A stretch of 11,783 bases of DNA, taken from positions 1-11,783 of the forward strand of contig JASEIZ010000045.1 of NCBI GenBank assembly GCA_030017395.1, in the 5' to 3' direction. This DNA is from Desulfobacterales bacterium. GTDB taxonomy: Bacteria > Desulfobacterota > Desulfobacteria > Desulfobacterales > ETH-SRB1. Shown here piece after piece: positions 5,500-11,783 of this stretch; the first letter of the stretch is position 1, and every line of letters starts with the position of its first letter. The notes beneath the pieces were generated by a model. It saw nothing but the letters and a program-made list of their open reading frames with translations. It was not told the origin of the DNA and made no database searches. A program made the translations under genes and the position numbers.

Positions 5500-7447
5500 C
5501 ATACTGCAATCTAATCTGAATCAGGTCTTCGGGCTTTAAATCTATTCCGGTCGACACCGGCAGCTCACATTCTATCATATATTCCTTTATAAGCACCTGG
5601 TAGCTGTTTTTCCGTTTAAACAGCACAAGAGCCTCCTCCTTTTGATTGATTCTTGTTTCAAGATACTTAAGCAGCCAGTATCTGTTGCGGTTGTTTTGAA
5701 TTTTCAGCACACAGCTCATGGGCTGTTCAAGCAATTGAATTATGCGTTCTATCTCTTCGATACTATAGGGCTCTTCCAGCCCGAGTGTGGCGCGTATCTG
5801 GCGCTGCGTGACAAGGTCATAATATTTGCGGATAGGTGAAGTGGCGGTAACATAAGCCTCCAGTCCCAGTCCTGAATGATGTTCCGGCTCCGGCGTCAAT
5901 ACATAACGGCTTAGCAGCTTTCGTTGCATCCAGTTTTGAAAAAGGGTTCCCTGATTGCCTTTATAAAGACGCCCGCGAGGCTCCGGCTGAGATCTGAAAA
6001 TAGCAGGAACATCCTGTTTTACCAGGAAACCGGCTATCAACCAGTTGGCCATTATCATTATCTCCGCAACCAGCATCCTCCCAGGGCTTTCCCTCTGTAC
6101 TTTGCTTATTGTTAGTTCTCCGGCTTCATTTGTCCAGATATTGATTTCAGGCAAAGTTATTTGTACTGCTCCCCTGCCGAGCCTGAATTCACGAAATTTT
6201 TTTGCTATATCATACAGTGTGCTTATTTCCCTGTCACTTTCCGCTATCATGTTGACATCATAATATGTAAGCTGCTGTTTTACCTTTACAAGGCTTGGAA
6301 TGATCTCAAAATCAATTATTTCAAAAAACTGGTTTAATCTTACCATTACACTTATGGCAGGACGCAATTCTCCGGCTTTCATACTGCATAGATCTTCGGC
6401 AAAGCATGCCGGAAGCATCGGTATTTTCCTGTCAAGCATGTAAATCGAACTTCCGCGAGCAAGGGCTTCCTGGTCAATAATATCTTTCTTTTTGATATAA
6501 TGCCCCACATCGGATATATGAATACCAAGCCTGTAGTTATCATTAATCTTCTCAAGGCTTAAGGAATCATCAAAATCCGTGGTCAACTGCCCGTCTATCG
6601 TAATAACGGGAAGCATTGTCAGATCCTCGCGACCACTGTATGTGGAAATATTACTAAAGAAACCTGCCGACTCTGCCGCTTTTTTTGTTACTTCCGCAGG
6701 AAAAGCAATCGGGACTTTATATCTGTATAGATCGATATTTTTGTTTTTATCCCATACACCAAGCTTTACTAAAAGATGAAAAATAGCTTCGCTATCTCTT
6801 ATGCCAGCCTTTTCAAGCATTGCTTTGCCAAGAGCATAATGTGGACTTTCCTTTTCAAAAAGATAAAAAGACTCTAATATCTTTACATATTCTAAAGGCA
6901 AAGAATTGAGCGAAAAAGAGCCTTTATCTTCATTGACCATTTTAAGCCATGCCCCGCCATCCCCTATTATCCGATTTTTTCGATCCTCTTCTTTTCTATG
7001 AGCAGCGATCTGCTCAACCTGCTTTTCTGAATTCGGGAAAAAGCGATCATGGCCGAATTTAAAATAGAGCCTGTCGTTAAAAAATGCTCTGACAACCGCT
7101 GCCTCGTGATCACTGTCGGGAATATCCGGAAAACACAGTTCGGTCATGGTAGCCAGATCGATCCATTCCTGCTCTGAATGTAATATATCCCATAACTCCT
7201 TGATATTCACACTGCCTACCAGATTTTTGCGCTTGCTTGCCGCTGCCTTTAAAGCTGCAACCAGCTCATATCTGCTAAATGACATATCCATGCATGTTCT
7301 GGATTTATGTGAAACACGGCCCATGGAAAGTTTTACTTCTCTGTCATTTTCCGTAAGAAGCCGCAATTTCGTATTTTTGACATCCGTAACAACCGCGCAT
7401 ATCATTTTCTGGCGGTCGATATATTCAATAATATTTCCTGGTTTCAT
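5459..7447 (-). CDS. RNB-domain exoribonuclease (RNase II/R family)
   Basis: RNB enzymes degrade RNA processively from the 3' end using Mg2+ bound by four aspartates. All four are present: Asp285 in TID, then Asp291, Asp293 and Asp294 in TTDFDDSLS, matching D201, D207, D209 and D210 of E. coli RNase II. Further RNB landmarks are GIHISDVGHYI, IPMLP and, later, ATSPIRKYYDLVTQRQI, which resembles the ATSPIRRYADLVNHR stretch of the family. The protein is 662 residues, close to RNase II (644). The N-terminal half begins MKPGNIIEYIDRQKMICAVV and looks like a small beta domain plus winged-helix region, and the last 70 residues look S1-like. This resembles the organellar/cyanobacterial RNase II branch more than classical Rnb, so no gene symbol is given. 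No good Shine-Dalgarno lies before the ATG. The 3' end overlaps the thiamine pyrophosphokinase gene by 41 bp, tail to tail. Confidence 0.9.
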   Translation of the reverse strand: MKPGNIIEYIDRQKMICAVVTDVKNTKLRLLTENDREVKLSMGRVSHKSRTCMDMSFSRYELVAALKAAASKRKNLVGSVNIKELWDILHSEQEWIDLATMTELCFPDIPDSDHEAAVVRAFFNDRLYFKFGHDRFFPNSEKQVEQIAAHRKEEDRKNRIIGDGGAWLKMVNEDKGSFSLNSLPLEYVKILESFYLFEKESPHYALGKAMLEKAGIRDSEAIFHLLVKLGVWDKNKNIDLYRYKVPIAFPAEVTKKAAESAGFFSNISTYSGREDLTMLPVITIDGQLTTDFDDSLSLEKINDNYRLGIHISDVGHYIKKKDIIDQEALARGSSIYMLDRKIPMLPACFAEDLCSMKAGELRPAISVMVRLNQFFEIIDFEIIPSLVKVKQQLTYYDVNMIAESDREISTLYDIAKKFREFRLGRGAVQITLPEINIWTNEAGELTISKVQRESPGRMLVAEIMIMANWLIAGFLVKQDVPAIFRSQPEPRGRLYKGNQGTLFQNWMQRKLLSRYVLTPEPEHHSGLGLEAYVTATSPIRKYYDLVTQRQIRATLGLEEPYSIEEIERIIQLLEQPMSCVLKIQNNRNRYWLLKYLETRINQKEEALVLFKRKNSYQVLIKEYMIECELPVSTGIDLKPEDLIQIRLQYVNARKDVLSVYMG

Positions 7448-7490
7448 AATAAAAAAATCATAACAACCGGCTATTCTAAAGTGAAGCTCT

Positions 7491-7506
7491 CCGCCTTAAA
7501 AGGCGG
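7491..7506. repeat. GC-rich palindromic hairpin A
   Basis: CCGCCTTAAAAGGCGG has perfect 7-bp arms around AA. Flanking bases read, on the minus strand, ACCCCCGCC...GGCGGAGAG. It lies 44 bp upstream of the exoribonuclease start and could affect read-through from the pseudokinase gene. No T-run follows on the minus strand, so it is not a standard intrinsic terminator. It resembles the foot hairpins of IS200/IS605 elements. Confidence 0.55.
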
Positions 7507-7577
7507 GGGTTCTGCCTGGCTGCAGTGCCTCGCGGCCCGGTAAGGAAATCAAACATTTTTGTATAGATTCCCTTGAT

Positions 7578-7596
7578 CCCGCCCTAAAGGACGGGG
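7578..7596. repeat. GC-rich hairpin B, similar in style to hairpin A
   Basis: CCCGCCC (7578-7584) and GGACGGG (7589-7595) flank TAAA. On the minus strand the stem is complete, with one G-U pair: CCCGTCC TTTA GGGCGGG. It lies 34 bp after the pseudokinase stop codon and about 70 bp from hairpin A. No T-run follows. Confidence 0.5.
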
Positions 7597-7629
7597 CTTG
7601 CGGGGAGCAATCCGGTCAACGAGACGGTT

Positions 7630-9243
7630 TTAAAAAGCTCTGTTAAACCGGTCTTTCTCCATATATCTGTTCCCTATACAATAGGCCGACGCCACTTCCA
7701 GGCATTGAATAAGTTCCGGCACGGATATCCTCTGATTAAATCCGCCAAGATGTGGGCCGGTCTGAATGGTAATATCTGCTGCGCCTTTGTTAAAAGACTC
7801 TATCTCTTCTTGTGAATAACCCCTTGTGGCCAGAAAATCTGTAAACTCGTTTTTTGTCATCTCTATTTGATCGGCCACCCTTAGAATTTCCTCCATATGA
7901 CGATCGACTCCCATCTCTTCGATCATGCGGGTGCTGAGCTGTTCGATGTCAAAAGGGATATCACCGCAAAAATTTTCTTCTACAAATCCATTGTAATACT
8001 CCTGAAAAATGCCCTGGAGAAGCTCCTGCAAAAGTGGTTTATCAAAGAGATATCGGACATCCACAGGGTTTCTATACTGGTCCAATCCAACCTTATCAGC
8101 CTCAAAATTACGAAAGTAGCTTCCGGTTACCAGCAACAGGCTTAATATCTGTCTGCCGATATGCCTGTAAAGTTCCCGGCTTGATCCCTGATGTGAGATA
8201 AGATGTTCAAAATCTCTTATGCCGGTTATTCCAAAATTTGGGTGCCGGCATGAATACAGCCACCTGTCAAGTCTGCCGCCATGGTGCCATTCATAAACTC
8301 CCTGATCTTCTCTTCTGTTGCGCTGCACACGATTATGGAAAAGAGGAATAGGGGCCGAATGAATAATTCCCAAAGAGGTTAATTTCCCCAACAGCCGGGA
8401 ATTTTTCAATATTACCTCCCTGAATTTGTCCTTAGTCAATTGTCTGGTTTTTCTATGATCATTCGGATAGCTGAAATAGTCCTTATGAGCTATATAAGCT
8501 ATTGCATAATTGTGTTTCGAGTTAATATCCGATCTTTCTGGAGGTCTGACAGGCAGTTTTTTAAGCCGGAACAGATAGCTTGCATTAATCCGAAGAGGCT
8601 GAGGAATCTTAAGTCCAAGATGTGGAAAATAGCCATGAGAAGACAGGTAATGCATCCATTCCGCCTCTTTTTTTATTAATTCCAGTGCTTTTTCGGTGAC
8701 AGCTAATTTTACAACAAGTATTTCGGATCTGTTATTTATTGGTGCGACCAGACTCCTGCCAAGAAACACCGGGCTATTACAGACGGTAATATTGTTAAGA
8801 TTTAATATGTCATCCCAATTTGCATGTGGTATTTTCTCAAAACGGTTCTCGGGTATCATAGGACCGCAAATCTGAAGGGGAAGTGAGCCCATGGCTTCGG
8901 TAGCAGCTCTTTGCTGCATGCCGGAGCCTGTATTAACAATCTGTTTCAGGAAAAAAATGCTTTTTTTTGACAGGGACTCATCAACAGAAAGAACCGGAAT
9001 AGATGACAGTGCATCAGCAGCCTCTCTATAGAGGAAAAATGATTGTGTTTGGGAAGTGTGCTTTGAATCTTCAAGAACATTTTTCAGAGCCAAGATCGTT
9101 TCCTGACGGATAATTTCCGGACACGCTCGGACAAGCTGGTGCAGATCCTGAACAACCATAAATGCAGCGCTAAAATCCAGGTGTTCGTTCTTGAGAGCGT
9201 TTTCTAAACCGCTTCGTTCTTTTTCCAGATTCCGATAATACAT
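7630..9243 (-). CDS. SidJ-related pseudokinase-like protein
   Basis: I recognise this 537-residue protein, with moderate confidence, as the SidJ-related pseudokinase family seen in sulfate-reducing bacteria. SidJ of Legionella is a kinase-fold enzyme that polyglutamylates SidE effectors; the activity of its environmental relatives is not known to me. The first 130 residues are helical and repeat-like. The kinase-like part shows ILVVKLAV with Lys179 in the VAIK position and a candidate helix-C Glu193. Then LGIIHSAPIPLFHNR (291-305) sits where a catalytic loop would be, and GIRDFEHL (341-348) where DFG would be. HGD is not intact, which fits a pseudokinase. About 36 residues separate the loop from DFE, longer than normal and including WHHGGRLDRWL. 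The C-terminal 190 residues are unassigned. There is no signal peptide or membrane segment, so it is probably cytosolic. No strong Shine-Dalgarno precedes the ATG. It stands alone between non-coding regions. Confidence 0.6.
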   Translation of the reverse strand: MYYRNLEKERSGLENALKNEHLDFSAAFMVVQDLHQLVRACPEIIRQETILALKNVLEDSKHTSQTQSFFLYREAADALSSIPVLSVDESLSKKSIFFLKQIVNTGSGMQQRAATEAMGSLPLQICGPMIPENRFEKIPHANWDDILNLNNITVCNSPVFLGRSLVAPINNRSEILVVKLAVTEKALELIKKEAEWMHYLSSHGYFPHLGLKIPQPLRINASYLFRLKKLPVRPPERSDINSKHNYAIAYIAHKDYFSYPNDHRKTRQLTKDKFREVILKNSRLLGKLTSLGIIHSAPIPLFHNRVQRNRREDQGVYEWHHGGRLDRWLYSCRHPNFGITGIRDFEHLISHQGSSRELYRHIGRQILSLLLVTGSYFRNFEADKVGLDQYRNPVDVRYLFDKPLLQELLQGIFQEYYNGFVEENFCGDIPFDIEQLSTRMIEEMGVDRHMEEILRVADQIEMTKNEFTDFLATRGYSQEEIESFNKGAADITIQTGPHLGGFNQRISVPELIQCLEVASAYCIGNRYMEKDRFNRAF

Positions 9244-9430
9244 TCGGTTAAAATCTTTGCCTTTCTTGAACTTGAATCTTGCTTTTATCGGAAAACATTT
9301 TTAAAAGCTTGTTATAAACATAACCTGATTTTATTTATGCGTAAAGTATAATATGCATGATTTTCGCAACCAAAAACATACATTTTTTGTCATTCCGGCC
9401 ATGCATAAAGCGAGACATAAACTACAGCCG

Positions 9431-9472
9431 GGCACGCAGTGACACGAAGTGACACGTAGTGACACGTAGTGA
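9431..9472 (+). repeat. Tandem 10-bp repeat, unit GACACGTAGT
   Basis: Four units stand head to tail: GGCACGCAGT (9431-9440), GACACGAAGT (9441-9450) and two exact GACACGTAGT (9451-9470), followed by GA. Each unit contains the near-palindrome CAC-N3-GTG. The 10-bp period is about one DNA turn, so the half-sites would lie on one face of the helix. Confidence 0.85.
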
Positions 9473-9474
9473 AG

Positions 9475-9500
9475 CGTCAGCGCTAACCGTCAGCGCTAAC
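9475..9500 (+). repeat. Tandem 13-bp repeat, unit CGTCAGCGCTAAC
   Basis: Two exact copies are joined without spacing (9475-9487 and 9488-9500). Each contains the palindrome AGCGCT, so the two copies can also pair as a hairpin with a 6-bp stem and 7-nt loop. This starts 2 bp after the 10-bp repeat ends. Confidence 0.85.
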
Positions 9501-9525
9501 CAGTGGTGCTATTCAGTATTTTCAG

Positions 9526-9539
9526 ATGGTTGTAACCAT
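9526..9539. repeat. Palindrome ATGGTT-GT-AACCAT
   Basis: Perfect 6-bp arms around a 2-nt centre, about 140 bp upstream of the lipoprotein gene. It could be a regulator site; no family is recognised. Confidence 0.35.
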
Positions 9540-9589
9540 TATGGGCTCCGATTTTCACCAAAGTAACGATTTTTTTATGAGTTAATCAG

Positions 9590-9618
9590 TTGCTTATAAC
9601 AACGAAATATCGTAAAAA
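9590..9618 (+). promoter_or_regulatory. Weak candidate sigma70 promoter of the lipoprotein gene
   Basis: TTGCTT (9590-9595) and TAAAAA (9613-9618) are 17 bp apart, about 60 bp upstream of the start codon. Both boxes depart from consensus, so this is only the best candidate by eye. Confidence 0.2.
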
Positions 9619-9667
9619 TAAATTGATTTGGTTAACTTGATGATTATTTGACAAAAATAATTGAAAT

Positions 9668-9672
9668 GGAGG
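9668..9672 (+). promoter_or_regulatory. Ribosome binding site of the lipoprotein gene
   Basis: GGAGG is 7 nt upstream of the ATG at 9680. It is the strongest Shine-Dalgarno sequence in the window and suggests efficient translation. Confidence 0.8.
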
Positions 9673-9679
9673 AATAACG

Positions 9680-10360
9680 ATGAAGTTCCAAAGAAATATT
9701 TTTCTCTGTATTTTTTTTATTGGTTTTATGGTTGCCTGCCTGAGTTCCTGCAGCACAGCTACTACCGAAAGCACGAAGGTTTCTCTTAAACCGCTTCCTC
9801 AGTTTACACCTGCTGAAAGATATATTATTGCGGTCATTCCTTTTGAGTACAAGGGCGAACAGGAGCAATACAAAACTCTTAGTAATAAACTGGACGATCT
9901 AATCGTTGGGGAAATCCTGCAAACAGGCAGGTTCAGAGTTGTTGAACGAAGCCGTATCGATGCAATCCTCAAAGAGATGGTATTGAGCCAGACAGGGATA
10001 ATCGATGAAAATACAGCCGGCAAAATCGGTAAACAGCTTGGCGCGGAAATGGTTTTGGTGGGAAGCCTTACCGCTGTCAATCCGATCAAGAAACGTGACA
10101 GTATGGGTTCTAGCGTGTGGCGGGAGACCCGAGGCTTTGAGATAAGCCTGCAAGGACGCCTGACAAATATTGTACGAGGCGAAATTGTGGCGGCAACCAA
10201 AGCGACTGGCATGGAAGCCCAGCAGGAAAAGATGGCCTTTGGCGCAAAAACAGGGCTCATAGCCCCCGAAGAAACTCTACTCAACAAAGCAATGGAAACC
10301 GCTGTGAAAATCCTTGTGAACAATCTGTCAGGCCAGATAGAGCCCAGGAGCGGCCCCTGA
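9680..10360 (+). CDS. CsgG-family outer-membrane lipoprotein
   Basis: A signal peptide of about 23 residues (basic MKFQR, then a hydrophobic stretch) ends in the lipobox LSSC with Cys24, so the mature protein is lipid-anchored and probably reaches the outer membrane. The body has CsgG/FlgT-like landmarks: YIIAVIPFEYKG (48-59), a helix LDDLIVGEIL, GRFRVVERSRIDAILKEM (83-100), LSQTGIIDENTAGKIGKQLGAEMVLVGS split over 102-129, and a final helix 196-217. CsgG itself forms the curli secretion pore and has 277 residues with two long membrane hairpins. This 226-residue form has shorter segments at 133-152 and 165-192, so a pore role is not assured. Relatives are often envelope-assembly or periplasmic sensing components. 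No csgA, csgB, csgE or csgF is nearby. It is flanked by non-coding DNA on both sides, so it is probably monocistronic. Confidence 0.82.
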   Translation: MKFQRNIFLCIFFIGFMVACLSSCSTATTESTKVSLKPLPQFTPAERYIIAVIPFEYKGEQEQYKTLSNKLDDLIVGEILQTGRFRVVERSRIDAILKEMVLSQTGIIDENTAGKIGKQLGAEMVLVGSLTAVNPIKKRDSMGSSVWRETRGFEISLQGRLTNIVRGEIVAATKATGMEAQQEKMAFGAKTGLIAPEETLLNKAMETAVKILVNNLSGQIEPRSGP

Positions 10361-10387
10361 CTTAATACAATATTTAACATTTTGTAA

Positions 10388-10540
10388 AAACTCAATTTAC
10401 GAGACTTTTGTTGTTTTATTCATTATAACCGTGAACGGTTACATATATTTTCTGATTTAGATGTGAAAAAATTAATTCAAGAGTTGAAATCAATATCCAA
10501 AATGCTTCAATCGTTGCATACTTCATTTAAAAAACTGTGA
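10388..10540 (+). pseudogene. Short open frame, possible tail of a lost gene
   Basis: The frame is open from 10388 to a TGA at 10538-10540 and reads YNRERLHIFSDL, then LIQELKSISKMLQSLHTSF and KKL at the end. There is no ATG until LKSISKM, only a GTG at 10463 without a ribosome site. The amphipathic helical end resembles the tails of four-helix-bundle (23S rRNA intervening sequence) proteins. That resemblance is weak and from memory, and chance is a real alternative. Confidence 0.2.
10427..10442. repeat. Palindromic element copy 1, AACCGTGAACGGTTAC
   Basis: The arms AACCGT and ACGGTT flank GA, with AC added on the right. A second copy differing in one base lies exactly 120 bp further on, against the bioB start. 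It could be a paired operator or part of a dispersed intergenic repeat. Confidence 0.6.
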
Positions 10541-10546
10541 ACCGAC

Positions 10547-10562
10547 AACCGTAAACGGTTAC
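10547..10562. promoter_or_regulatory. Palindromic element copy 2 at the bioB start, candidate operator
   Basis: AACCGTAAACGGTTAC ends 4 nt before the bioB ATG and occupies the place where a Shine-Dalgarno sequence would be. Its palindrome is the same as copy 1 apart from one central base. It does not match the BirA, BioR or BioQ site patterns that I know. If functional it would block translation or late transcription of bioB directly. Confidence 0.4.
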
Positions 10563-10566
10563 GAAT

Positions 10567-11481
10567 ATGTATAAAAAATTGCATGATTTTCAAAAACTAT
10601 CTACCTGGCAATTAATCTTGCTTGCCAACGAGGAAAGAAAAGGCCGGACAGGAGGAAAGATTGATCTGTGCAGTATCACCAATGCCAAATCAGGACGTTG
10701 CAGCGAGGATTGCAAATTTTGCGCGCAATCGATTCATTATAACACAAAAATTTCCACATACCCGTTAAAGAGCAAAAATGAATTGCTGGCCCAGGCGGAA
10801 AGAGCAAAAGAGATCGGAGCGGAAAGGTTTTCTATTGTTACAAGCGGAAAAGGGCTTAACCCACAAGAGGTGGAAAAAATCGCTGACGTGATAAACACAA
10901 TAAAGGAAAAAATCGGAATATCCCCTTGTGCCTCTCTCGGCATACTTGACACAAAATCTCTTGCTCTTCTAAAAGATGCCGGACTTAACCGTTATCATCA
11001 CAACATCGAGACATCCCGGAGGTTTTATCCCAAGATTGTCTCTACCCATACATTTGACGACAGAATCAGAACGATACAGGCTGCCCTGGAGGCCGGCCTT
11101 GAAGTATGCAGCGGCGGGATTATAGGACTGGGTGAAAGTGAAGAAGACCGGGTCCAGATGGCTCTGACTCTGAGAGACCTTAATGTAAATTCGATTCCGA
11201 TCAATATACTTGTTCCTTTGAAAGGAACACCGTTTGAAGGAATAAGAAACATTTCAGCAGCAGAAGTTCTGAGAACCATCTCAATATTTCGTTTGATCAC
11301 AGGCAACAGGACAATAAGGATAGCGGCCGGCAGAGAATCGGTTTTAAAAGATTTCCAGGGATTGGCCTTTATGGCCGGCGCAAACGGCATGATGATTGGA
11401 GGATATCTGACTGTAAAAGGAAGGTCTCCTGAAGAGGACCTTGCCATGGTATCGGAGATAAGAAGTTTATGGAATGGATAG
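10567..11481 (+). CDS. bioB: Biotin synthase (radical SAM)
   Basis: BioB inserts sulfur into dethiobiotin in the last step of biotin synthesis. The 304-residue protein has the radical SAM cluster motif CSEDCKFC (Cys45, Cys49, Cys52) after ITNAKSGR, YHHNIETS (143-150), VCSGGIIGLGE (180-190), and IRIAAGRESV (250-259). Aligned by eye with E. coli BioB, the auxiliary [2Fe-2S] ligands correspond to Cys121 (C128), Cys181 (C188) and Arg251 (R260). The position of C97 is Ser89, in RFSIVTSG. The length is a little shorter than in E. coli (346). The start at ATG 10567 lacks a Shine-Dalgarno sequence, but no other start nearby keeps the N-terminal helix. It overlaps bioF by 13 nt and is therefore the first gene of a biotin operon. 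Confidence 0.93.
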   Translation: MYKKLHDFQKLSTWQLILLANEERKGRTGGKIDLCSITNAKSGRCSEDCKFCAQSIHYNTKISTYPLKSKNELLAQAERAKEIGAERFSIVTSGKGLNPQEVEKIADVINTIKEKIGISPCASLGILDTKSLALLKDAGLNRYHHNIETSRRFYPKIVSTHTFDDRIRTIQAALEAGLEVCSGGIIGLGESEEDRVQMALTLRDLNVNSIPINILVPLKGTPFEGIRNISAAEVLRTISIFRLITGNRTIRIAAGRESVLKDFQGLAFMAGANGMMIGGYLTVKGRSPEEDLAMVSEIRSLWNG

Positions 11482-11783
11482 ATGCGTACATGGAAGAACG
11501 AAAAAAGCGGCATCTGCTGCGGACACTCAAACCTCTGCGGCCTGCCGGGCCTGGCCGGGTATACATAAATGATGTAGAATGTCTGAATTTTTCATCAAAC
11601 GACTATCTCGGCCTTGCAGGACATCCCCGACTTTTAGAAGAAAGTCAAAAGGCGCTAAATGGTTATGGAACGAGTTCGTCTGCTTCAAGGCTCATGAGCG
11701 GCGATCTCTCTATCCACCATCAGCTTGAAGAGATGATGGCGAATTTCATGGGCAAGGAAAAGGCTATTTTATTTGGAAGCGGC
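11469..11783 (+). CDS. bioF: 8-amino-7-oxononanoate synthase, partial (3' end beyond window)
   Basis: BioF is a PLP enzyme that condenses a pimeloyl thioester with alanine to give KAPA, the first committed step of the biotin ring pathway. The 105 codons present show the N-terminal family pattern: LNFSSNDYLGLAGHPRL (39-55), GYGTSSSASRLMSGD (65-79), and FMGKEKAILFGSG (93-105). The PLP-binding lysine would lie outside the window. The ATG at 11469 lies inside the end of bioB, 13 nt before the bioB stop is complete, so the genes are translationally coupled. Glycine C-acetyltransferase (Kbl) is a close relative, but the bioB neighbour decides for BioF. Confidence 0.9.
   Translation, partial: MEWIDAYMEERKKRHLLRTLKPLRPAGPGRVYINDVECLNFSSNDYLGLAGHPRLLEESQKALNGYGTSSSASRLMSGDLSIHHQLEEMMANFMGKEKAILFGSG

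Larger units (their letters stand above)
7481..7612. mobile_element. Candidate IS200/IS605-derived miniature element (two subterminal hairpins)
   Basis: Two GC-rich hairpins of the form CCGCC-TTTA-like loop-GGCGG bracket about 70 bp of non-coding DNA between two minus-strand genes. IS200/IS605 elements carry such subterminal imperfect palindromes at both ends, transpose without terminal inverted repeats or target duplication, and give rise to short non-autonomous copies. No tnpA or tnpB remnant can be read. Boundaries are approximate. The alternative is a pair of intergenic transcription-attenuating hairpins. Confidence 0.35.
9244..9679. other. Divergent intergenic region between the pseudokinase and lipoprotein genes
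   Basis: This 436-bp region must hold two divergent promoters. It contains a tandem 10-bp repeat, a tandem 13-bp repeat and a short palindrome, each listed separately. I read no coding remnant in it. The part near the pseudokinase gene (9290-9390) is AT-rich and contains TATAAT-like stretches (for example GTATAATATG around 9347), with no matched -35 that I trust. Confidence 0.6.

Noticed and set aside
7577..7596. Intrinsic terminator of the pseudokinase gene
   Set aside because: The hairpin is strong, but no U-tract follows on the minus strand; termination there is possible but not shown.
9431..9500. Tandem repeats as a small CRISPR array
   Set aside because: The units are 10 and 13 bp and contiguous, with no spacers.
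9648..9653. TTGACA as the -35 box of the lipoprotein gene
   Set aside because: The matching -10 would fall on the ribosome binding site and start codon.
9799..10395. 198-codon open frame on the minus strand
   Set aside because: It is antisense to the lipoprotein gene, which has a signal peptide, lipobox, family motifs and a strong ribosome site. The antisense frame shows no motif.

Overview
The window is a low-to-mid GC bacterial chromosome segment. The gene set is an M17 leucyl aminopeptidase, a thiamine pyrophosphokinase, an RNB-domain exoribonuclease, a SidJ-related pseudokinase, a CsgG-like lipoprotein, an anaerobe-style biotin synthase and type III CRISPR accessory genes. This resembles a sulfate-reducing Desulfobacterota (Desulfobacterales-like) genome. 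That placement is an inference from gene content and style; no rRNA or other decisive marker is present.

Layout. Positions 1-720 hold an AAA+/DUF4143-type ATPase on the minus strand, cut by the window edge, with an inverted repeat touching its ribosome binding site. Positions 743-2953 are a minus-strand CRISPR island: a Cas6 RAMP endoribonuclease, a CARF-type ring nuclease of the NE0113 family coupled to it by an ATGA overlap, and, just downstream, what I read as the decayed C-terminus of a second, different Cas6-like RAMP protein. No cas10, other effector gene or CRISPR array is visible. A 387-bp divergent intergenic region with two adjacent inverted repeats follows. Next is a plus-strand pair, pepA and a thiamine pyrophosphokinase gene (3341-5499), whose 3' end overlaps tail-to-tail with the minus-strand RNB exoribonuclease gene (5459-7447). 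Between that gene and the next one lie two GC-rich hairpins that look like an IS200/IS605-derived miniature element. Positions 7630-9243 (minus) encode the SidJ-related pseudokinase. A 436-bp intergenic region contains two adjacent tandem repeats. Then come a plus-strand CsgG-like lipoprotein (9680-10360) and the start of a biotin operon (bioB, then bioF cut by the window end), preceded by two near-identical 16-bp palindromic elements exactly 120 bp apart.

How the parts relate. BioF and BioB act in one pathway (pimeloyl thioester to KAPA, and dethiobiotin to biotin) and are translationally overlapped. PepA and the thiamine pyrophosphokinase are neighbours in one transcription unit but not in one pathway. 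Cas6 would mature crRNA, and the ring nuclease would degrade the cyclic oligoadenylate made by a Cas10 that must be encoded elsewhere, if it exists at all. The points most worth a second look are the eroded CRISPR island with its Cas6 remnant, the SidJ-like pseudokinase, and the biotin synthase with Ser where the first auxiliary-cluster Cys is expected.
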